Positions 14,731-18,825 of a stretch of 18,825 bases of DNA are shown in pieces (the first letter of the stretch is position 1; each line of letters opens with the position of its first letter). Position numbers and translations under genes: made by a program. The stretch comes from Lacrimispora sp. 210928-DFI.3.58 (lineage in GTDB: Bacteria > Bacillota > Clostridia > Lachnospirales > Lachnospiraceae). The notes beneath the pieces are model-generated. The model made no database searches and was not told the origin of the DNA. It saw only the letters and a list, made by a program, of their open reading frames with translations. The stretch lies in NCBI RefSeq assembly GCF_020554865.1, contig NZ_JAJCIC010000053.1, positions 1-18,825 on the forward strand. The letters run 5' to 3'.

Positions 14731-15696
14731 TTATTCTGGTGAAGCTTCCGGCTCTGCCTCCACTTTCTCAATAAACTGGCTGGAAACGTATGCCTCCTGG
14801 CCATCATAATTAATAACTGTCCAGTCATTGCTGTACCGCTTTACAAATGTCACCTCTGTGCCATTGGACAGCTGAGCCAGAATGCGGCAGTCTGTGGAGG
14901 GCTCTGTGCGGACATTGACGCTGTTGCCCTTGATCCGGTAGATTTCGGCCAGCGGCTCCGTCTCAGGCTCTGTCTCAGGCTCCGGGGCCGGTGTGGGCGC
15001 CGGCTCTGTGGGCGCGGTGGTAACGGCTGCCGGTGTGCTGGAGGTATCCGGCTTTGCATCCTTTCCCGAAAGAAGTACGCGTATCACTACGATCAAAAGC
15101 ACTACGACTAAAACAGGTATGAGAAGCCTCCAGATATAAAATACCGGTGACACTCTTCTGCGTTTCTTTTTCTTTGCGCCGGACTGGCGTCCTGCGCTGC
15201 TGTAAGAGGACCTGGCTGCTGTCCGCTGGGTATTCCTTGATCCTGCTGTGCTCCGCTGGGAGGATGTACCCTGGCGTCCTGTGGCTGTACGTGTGACCGT
15301 GCTGCGGGCAGACGCCTGGGAACGGCCCTGCTTGCTCCCTGTAAACTCATGGGCAAAAGCATAGACCTCCTGGGTCAGGAGCTGGTACGCCTGGTTCGCA
15401 TCATATGCCGTATCGTCCCCCTCATGGACCGCCTTATTCCCCAGAATGCGGATCGTATGGTAATTGTCCTTTGTCGCCTTATCGATCCAGCGTCCCTCAT
15501 AGAGCTGGTCAATGGTATCTGAGAGATCACCCTCCACAAGGCAGGCACGCTCCGCCATACAACGCACCATAAACTCCAAAGTCTGCCTGGCCTTTACCAT
15601 CACAAGATTATATTCTTTACGCGCGATCAAGCGCTCTGCTTCCTTCATCCCCTGCTGAATCTGCTGCCAGCTGGTGGTCCTTTCCACGTTTGCCAT
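14731..15696 (-). CDS. Membrane protein with DUF4145-like domain and extracellular SH3 domain
   Basis: The function is unknown. The 321-residue protein shows four parts. Residues about 15-115 form a helical DUF4145/HEPN-like domain (ARQTLEFMVRCMAE, IRILGNKAVHEGDDTAYDANQAYQLL). Residues 118-181 are a low-complexity linker rich in Ser, Arg, Thr and Gly ending in KKKKRRR. Residues 185-209 are one membrane span. A Thr/Pro/Glu-rich spacer (about 213-250) leads to a bacterial SH3 domain (about 254-311; VNVRTEPSTDCRILAQL, EAYVSSQFIEKV), probably outside the cell by the positive-inside rule. The ATG at 15694-15696 has AAGGAGG seven bases upstream. It is a single-gene unit divergent from trmB. SH3 domains of this type often bind peptidoglycan, so a cell-wall sensing or anchoring role is conceivable. 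Confidence 0.85.
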   Translation of the reverse strand: MANVERTTSWQQIQQGMKEAERLIARKEYNLVMVKARQTLEFMVRCMAERACLVEGDLSDTIDQLYEGRWIDKATKDNYHTIRILGNKAVHEGDDTAYDANQAYQLLTQEVYAFAHEFTGSKQGRSQASARSTVTRTATGRQGTSSQRSTAGSRNTQRTAARSSYSSAGRQSGAKKKKRRRVSPVFYIWRLLIPVLVVVLLIVVIRVLLSGKDAKPDTSSTPAAVTTAPTEPAPTPAPEPETEPETEPLAEIYRIKGNSVNVRTEPSTDCRILAQLSNGTEVTFVKRYSNDWTVINYDGQEAYVSSQFIEKVEAEPEASPE

Positions 15697-15731
15697 AAGA
15701 CTTCCTCCTTAGTATCTGCAGATATCCGCCT

Positions 15732-15761
15732 ATTATGTATAGTATACTCGATTTTTTCCAA
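15732..15761 (-). promoter_or_regulatory. Possible promoter of the DUF4145/SH3 gene
   Basis: On the minus strand TTGGAA (15756-15761) and CATAAT (15732-15737) are 18 bases apart. A TATACT run lies between them as an alternative -10. A 12-base palindrome TATCTGCAGATA (15713-15724) lies between this promoter and the ribosome site. Moderate to weak evidence. Confidence 0.4.
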
Positions 15762-15825
15762 TTTTGCACTATTATTTCGTAAAAATCAGAAAAATAAGAA
15801 AAAAGTAAATATAACCGTTCAGATG

Positions 15826-15854
15826 TTGCAAATACATCTCTCAAATGATAAAAT
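15826..15854 (+). promoter_or_regulatory. Predicted sigma-A promoter of trmB
   Basis: TTGCAA (15826-15831) and TAAAAT (15849-15854) are separated by 17 bases in an AT-rich region, 39 bases before the trmB ATG. The -10 matches the consensus at five of six bases, the -35 at four of six. Confidence 0.6.
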
Positions 15855-15893
15855 AATGCCTGCACACACGCATTTTAAGAAAGGAACATCCAC

Positions 15894-16550
15894 ATGAGAT
15901 TACGCCATATAAAGGGCGCTGAAGCAGCCATTGCCACCAGCCCCTATGTCATTCAGGAGCCGGTAAACAACAAGGGACGCTGGGCAGAAGTATTCGGCAA
16001 TTCCAATCCCCTGGAGATCGAGGTGGGTATGGGAAAGGGGCGCTTTATCATGGAGCTGGCCGCTGCCCATCCGGACATCAACTTTATCGGGATCGAGCGT
16101 TACTCCAGCGTGCTCCTTCGGGGCCTTCAGAAACGGGCCGGACTGGAGCTTCACAATATTTATTTTATGTGCATTGATGCCAAGGATATGGCAGATATCT
16201 TTGCGCCGGGAGAGGTGTCAAAGATCTACCTGAATTTTTCCGACCCCTGGCCCAAGGACCGCCACGCAAAGCGCAGGCTCACCTCTCCTGACTTCATGGC
16301 CGTGTATGATAAGATCCTGGCACCGGAGGGCTCTGTAGAATTTAAGACAGATAACCGCCCTCTTTTTGACTATTCCATGGAGGCGATCCCGGAAGCCGGC
16401 TGGGAGATCAGCGCCTTCACCCACGACCTTCACAACAGCCCATTGGCTGCCGACAATGTGATGACAGAATACGAGATGAAGTTTGCCTCCGAGGGCAAGC
16501 CCATATGCAAGCTGACTGCAAGGCGAATGCCGCCGGAAAAACAGCTGTAA
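15894..16550 (+). CDS. trmB: tRNA (guanine-N7-)-methyltransferase
   Basis: TrmB makes 7-methylguanosine at position 46 of the tRNA variable loop using S-adenosylmethionine. The 218-residue protein is full length. It has the SAM-binding motif EIEVGMGKGRF (41-51), the acidic residue after strand two in FIGIER, the catalytic signature NFSDPWPKDRHAKRRL (114-129), and the C-terminal TDN (152-154) and TEYE (191-194) blocks. The ATG has AAGGA eight bases upstream. It is a single plus-strand gene with its own promoter and a strong terminator. Confidence 0.97.
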   Translation: MRLRHIKGAEAAIATSPYVIQEPVNNKGRWAEVFGNSNPLEIEVGMGKGRFIMELAAAHPDINFIGIERYSSVLLRGLQKRAGLELHNIYFMCIDAKDMADIFAPGEVSKIYLNFSDPWPKDRHAKRRLTSPDFMAVYDKILAPEGSVEFKTDNRPLFDYSMEAIPEAGWEISAFTHDLHNSPLAADNVMTEYEMKFASEGKPICKLTARRMPPEKQL

Positions 16551-16572
16551 AACGAGCACCAGCGAAAAAAGC

Positions 16573-16625
16573 AAAAAAAATAAGTTCGGCCCGGATAGGA
16601 TACTTTGGGCCGAACTTATTTTTTT
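16573..16625. terminator. Bidirectional intrinsic terminator after trmB
   Basis: A long perfect stem, AATAAGTTCGGCCC (16579-16592) with GGGCCGAACTTATT (16607-16620), is flanked by eight A on the left and ends in seven T on the right. The loop is 14 bases. It should end trmB transcripts and also work on the opposite strand. The small ORF downstream lies beyond it. Confidence 0.95.
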
Positions 16626-16673
16626 ATGCAGCATATCCTGATAGTAAACGGAGCAGAAGGGAGGCATACCATT

Positions 16674-16832
16674 ATGCCGCTTCCTCCCGGAATCACCAAA
16701 AAGCTGCTGCAGGCCACTGCCGACAAGACAGAGCTCAACAAGCGGGCCCTGCGCATTAACCGCTCCTTTCAGGAGGTCAGCAAGTTCCTGGGAACTGCAT
16801 CAAAATCCTCCAAAGAGAAAAAAGAAGACTAG
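16674..16832 (+). CDS. Small basic hypothetical protein, 52 residues
   Basis: I do not recognise this protein. It has 52 residues, is strongly charged and helical, with no membrane span or Cys; it starts MPLPPGITKKLLQATADKTE and ends in a Lys/Ser/Glu tail. The ATG at 16674-16676 has GGGAGG nine bases upstream, a good ribosome site, which is the main support for a real gene. In-frame starts further upstream (16605, 16626) lie inside the trmB terminator and lack ribosome sites. No clear promoter lies between the terminator and the start, so expression may rely on read-through from trmB. Confidence 0.5.
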   Translation: MPLPPGITKKLLQATADKTELNKRALRINRSFQEVSKFLGTASKSSKEKKED

Positions 16833-16833
16833 C

Positions 16834-16877
16834 GTCTTGTCTACAAGTCATTTAGCGAAATGTGAACGAGACAAGAC
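16834..16877 (-). terminator. Nested hairpin between the small ORF and the MATE gene
   Basis: Perfect outer arms GTCTTGTCT (16834-16842) and AGACAAGAC (16869-16877) enclose an inner hairpin CATTT-AGCG-AAATG (16849-16862). It starts two bases after the small ORF stop and lies 9 bases past the MATE stop. On the minus strand a T-rich stretch follows after five bases, so it may terminate the MATE transcript; on the plus strand there is no T run. Confidence 0.45.
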
Positions 16878-16886
16878 ACCAGTGTA

Positions 16887-18278
16887 CTAATACCTAAGAG
16901 TCCTATAGGTATAGGCGATCACCGCCACTGAGATCAGGAAGGTAAGTACATCGGAGACCGGCATGGAATAAAGCACGCCGTCAAGTCCGAAGAATCTGGG
17001 CAGAAGAAGCGCAAAGCCCACGCCGAATACCACCTCTCGCACCATGGAAAGCATGGTGGAGATCAGGGCCTGGCCCAGAGACTGCAGGTAGATAAAGGTC
17101 GCCTTATTCACTGTTGCCAATATCATCATGCAGAGATATACCCGGAAGGATTTCACTGCAAATTCCGTATAATATACGCTCTCATTGGCTGCTCCAAAGA
17201 TGCTGATCAGCTGGTTCGGAGCCAGCTCCACAATAAGGAGCGCCACCGCACCTACCAGGGCCTCCGCAGCCAGAAGGTGGGTAAACAGGCTGCTTGCTCT
17301 GTCCTTTCTTCCTGCTCCGATGTTATATCCTACAATAGGGATACAGCCGGCAGCCATACCCACTGCGATGGAGATAACGATCTGGAAAAATTTCATCACG
17401 ATCCCCAGCACTGCCATTGGGATCTGGGCATACTGTGTCTGGCCGAAGACCGCATCCATTGCCCCATATTTCAGGGTCATATTCTGGATTGCCGCCATTG
17501 CTGCCACCAGTGAGATCTGCGACAAAAAGCTGCATATGCCCAAGGGCAGGTACTTTGCAGCCAGGTTCCAGTGGAAATGCAGGCTGCTCCTTTGAAGTCT
17601 GACAGCCTTCATGTGGCACAGATACCATATGGATAAAGCGGCCGTCAGCACCTGTCCCAGCACAGTAGCCACAGCCGCGCCCATCATGCCCCAGCGGAAG
17701 ATAAAGATAAAAACAGGATCCAGCACGATATTGACAGCCGCGCCTGCAAGAGTGGCGATCATGGCAAACTTAGGGCTTCCGTCAGAACGGATGATCGGGT
17801 TCATTGACTGGCCGAACATATAAAATGGTATCCCCACTGTAATCCAGAAGAAATACTCTTTTGCATGAAAAAAGGTCTCCTCGTTTACCCGCCCCCCGAA
17901 CATTGTCAGGATCTGCTCCTGAAATATCAGATAAACGGCCGTCAGGATCAGGCTGCTTATGATACATAAAATAACAGCACTTCCTATGCTCTTGTGAGCC
18001 TCCTCCTTCTTTCCCGCTCCCAGCCGTATGCTGACAAACGCACAGCCTCCGTCTCCGATCATGACTGCTATGGACAGCGCAACTACCGTCATAGGAAAGA
18101 CCACCGTATTGGCCGCATTTCCATAAGAGCCCAGATAACTCGCATTCGCAATGAAGATCTGGTCTACAATATTATAGAGAGCTGCCACCAGCAGGGAAAT
18201 GATACAGGGTACCGCATATTTTCTCATCAATGCCCCTATCGATTCTGTCTCCAGAAAAGTATTGGTTTTCTGATTCAT
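16887..18278 (-). CDS. MATE-family multidrug/cation antiporter
   Basis: MATE transporters export drugs or other organic cations in exchange for sodium or protons. The 463-residue protein has the family length and about twelve membrane helices. Typical motifs are YNIVDQIFIANASYLGSYG in helix one and the segment after it, MIGDGGCAFVSIRLGAGKKEEA, and the mid-protein repeat AAGCIPIVGYNIGAGRKDRAS. It looks closest to the MepA-like branch. The ATG at 18276-18278 has GGAGG eight bases upstream. The frame is open further upstream through the leader hairpin, giving a longer but unlikely start. It has its own promoter and a terminator-like leader, suggesting regulated expression. The substrate is unknown. 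Confidence 0.92.
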   Translation of the reverse strand: MNQKTNTFLETESIGALMRKYAVPCIISLLVAALYNIVDQIFIANASYLGSYGNAANTVVFPMTVVALSIAVMIGDGGCAFVSIRLGAGKKEEAHKSIGSAVILCIISSLILTAVYLIFQEQILTMFGGRVNEETFFHAKEYFFWITVGIPFYMFGQSMNPIIRSDGSPKFAMIATLAGAAVNIVLDPVFIFIFRWGMMGAAVATVLGQVLTAALSIWYLCHMKAVRLQRSSLHFHWNLAAKYLPLGICSFLSQISLVAAMAAIQNMTLKYGAMDAVFGQTQYAQIPMAVLGIVMKFFQIVISIAVGMAAGCIPIVGYNIGAGRKDRASSLFTHLLAAEALVGAVALLIVELAPNQLISIFGAANESVYYTEFAVKSFRVYLCMMILATVNKATFIYLQSLGQALISTMLSMVREVVFGVGFALLLPRFFGLDGVLYSMPVSDVLTFLISVAVIAYTYRTLRY

Positions 18279-18297
18279 TGGTTTCTCCTCCATAAAC

Positions 18298-18355
18298 AAA
18301 AAAATAGAAGCGTGACGCCATCGAGCTGGTCTTATGCTCATGGCTACACGCTTCT
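18298..18355 (-). promoter_or_regulatory. Terminator hairpin in the MATE 5' leader (candidate attenuator)
   Basis: On the minus strand a long rod forms: a 9-base stem AGAAGCGTG/CACGCTTCT (18347-18355 with 18306-18314), a 2x2 internal loop, GCCAT/ATGGC, a one-base bulge, GAGC/GCTC and a nine-base loop. One A and seven T follow (18298-18305). It lies between the MATE promoter and the ribosome site, with the first stem base close to the predicted transcript start. It therefore looks like an intrinsic terminator that must be overcome for MATE expression. It matches no riboswitch class I recognise. Confidence 0.75.
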
Positions 18356-18362
18356 TGTTACT

Positions 18363-18391
18363 ATCATAACAGCTTTTTGTACGCGGTTCAA
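18363..18391 (-). promoter_or_regulatory. Predicted sigma-A promoter of the MATE gene
   Basis: On the minus strand TTGAAC (18386-18391) and TATGAT (18363-18368) are 17 bases apart. The start is expected near 18356-18357, directly in front of the leader hairpin. It is divergent from the tRNA-Lys promoter with only AT-rich DNA between. Confidence 0.65.
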
Positions 18392-18427
18392 AGGCAATTT
18401 TAAACAAAATTTTTTTCAAAAAAGGTG

Positions 18428-18456
18428 TTGACATTCTCTTTTTATCGCGTTATAAT
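18428..18456 (+). promoter_or_regulatory. Perfect sigma-A promoter of the first tRNA-Lys
   Basis: TTGACA (18428-18433), a 17-base spacer and TATAAT (18451-18456) match the consensus fully. An A/T-tract region just upstream (about 18400-18426) resembles an UP element, as often found before stable RNA genes. The tRNA begins 42 bases after the -10 box. Confidence 0.92.
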
Positions 18457-18498
18457 ATCGTTCGTGCTGTTGAGACAGACACAAACAAAATAGCGGAT

Positions 18499-18571
18499 GC
18501 GCCTTTAGCTCAGCTGGTAGAGCAGTAGACTCTTAATCTATTTGTCCAGGGTTCGAGTCCCTGAAGGCGCA
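18499..18571 (+). tRNA. tRNA-Lys (anticodon CTT)
   Basis: This 73-base gene folds into a full cloverleaf. The acceptor stem GCGCCTT pairs with AAGGCGC, the D arm is GCTC/GAGC with AGCTGGTA, the anticodon stem is GTAGA/TCTAT with loop CTCTTAA (anticodon CTT), and the T arm is CAGGG-TTCGAGT-CCCTG. The discriminator base is A. The 3' CCA is not encoded. It has its own promoter and terminator. Confidence 0.97.
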
Positions 18572-18578
18572 CTTAAAG

Positions 18579-18627
18579 GTCTGATTTTGCAGATATTGGA
18601 AGCTGCGGGATTGGACTTTTTATTTTT
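18579..18627 (+). terminator. Intrinsic terminator of the first tRNA-Lys
   Basis: GTCTGATTTTGCAG (18579-18592) pairs along all 14 positions with CTGCGGGATTGGAC (18603-18616) if five G-U pairs are allowed, with a ten-base loop. TTTTTATTTTT follows (18617-18627). It starts eight bases after the tRNA end. Confidence 0.75.
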
Positions 18628-18712
18628 CCTGTTTGCTTTTCCCGCCGCCTGAACGGTTTCCATTTCCCCTTGAAATCCCTGAAATTTTCATTAAATTTTT
18701 CATTAAAAAAAC

Positions 18713-18741
18713 TTGACATTTTTCCGCATAAACTATATAAT
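18713..18741 (+). promoter_or_regulatory. Perfect sigma-A promoter of the second tRNA-Lys
   Basis: TTGACA (18713-18718), a 17-base spacer and TATAAT (18736-18741) match the consensus. Upstream lies an A/T-rich stretch with a near-exact duplicated TTTTCATTAAA block (about 18685-18708), like an UP element. Confidence 0.92.
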
Positions 18742-18773
18742 AATGGACGTGTCACTTAAAGAAATACTGTGAT

Positions 18774-18825
18774 GCGCCTTTAGCTCAGCTGGTAGAGCAG
18801 TAGACTCTTAATCTATTTGTCCAGG
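18774..18825 (+). tRNA. tRNA-Lys (anticodon CTT), second copy, cut by window end
   Basis: The first 52 bases are identical to the tRNA-Lys at 18499-18571, including the CTT anticodon. The T arm and 3' acceptor strand lie beyond the window. Starts of the two copies are 275 bases apart, and each copy has its own promoter. Confidence 0.95.

Noticed and set aside
15713..15724. 12-base palindrome TATCTGCAGATA as an operator
   Set aside because: It is short, with no known consensus; mentioned only in the neighbouring promoter entry.
16605..16673. Longer start for the 52-residue ORF
   Set aside because: The upstream starts lie within the trmB terminator and have no ribosome site.
16890..16912. Inverted repeat ATACCTA/TAGGTAT
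   Set aside because: It lies within the last codons of the MATE gene and is short; likely chance.
18279..18434. N-terminal extension of the MATE protein to an ATG at 18432-18434
   Set aside because: It would begin upstream of the predicted MATE promoter, inside the tRNA promoter region, and pass through the leader hairpin; the ATG at 18276-18278 has a good ribosome site and suits the family.
1..18825. CRISPR arrays, insertion sequences, prophage genes or toxin-antitoxin pairs
   Set aside because: Reading both strands showed no spaced repeat array, transposase, integrase or phage-like product in the window.

Overview
The window reads as chromosomal DNA of an anaerobic, endospore-forming Firmicute, most likely a Lachnospiraceae (Clostridium cluster XIVa) member. 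The reasons are the sporulation genes yabP, yabQ and spoIIE in the Bacillus/Clostridium order, strong AGGAGG ribosome binding sites, frequent GTG starts, a complete V/A-type ATPase operon, and consensus sigma-A promoters. The species is not determinable from the sequence alone. No phage, transposase, CRISPR array or plasmid function is visible, and no gene-free stretch exceeds 300 bases.

Layout. Positions 1-158 hold two copies of a hairpin-rich 55-base repeat. From 14564 down to 158 almost everything is on the minus strand and closely packed. Reading in the direction of transcription, the nine-gene V-type ATPase operon comes first (stalk G/H, C, I, K, F, E, A, B, D; 14564 to 6020). It runs with only a 9-base gap into the classic 'yab' cluster: mazG, HU, rqcP (yabO), yabP, yabQ, divIC, spoIIE, tilS, hpt. 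Within this cluster new promoters appear to be inserted: a consensus sigma-A promoter for HU overlapping the mazG stop codon, a sigma-E-like promoter for yabP, and a sigma-A/Spo0A-type promoter with a 21-base spacer for spoIIE, as known in Bacillus subtilis. A structured ~100-base element separates yabP from yabQ.

Upstream of the ATPase operon lie a strong terminator and a minus-strand gene for a membrane protein with a DUF4145-like cytoplasmic domain and an outside SH3 domain. This gene is divergent from trmB (tRNA m7G46 methyltransferase, plus strand). trmB ends in a long bidirectional terminator, followed by a 52-residue ORF of unknown function. A MATE-family efflux gene (minus) follows, preceded by its own promoter and a 58-base terminator hairpin in its 5' leader (a likely attenuator). 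The right end carries two identical tRNA-Lys(CTT) genes, each behind its own perfect TTGACA-N17-TATAAT promoter; the second is cut by the window end.

How the genes work together: the left half links translation quality and tRNA modification (rqcP, tilS), nucleotide house-cleaning and salvage (mazG, hpt), nucleoid structure (HU), division (divIC) and sporulation (yabP, yabQ, spoIIE). The ATPase couples ATP to ion movement at the membrane. The most promising points for follow-up are the MATE leader hairpin, the short SpoIIE without a membrane domain, the inserted element between yabP and yabQ, and the DUF4145-TM-SH3 protein. I see no clear multi-gene system of a wholly new kind.
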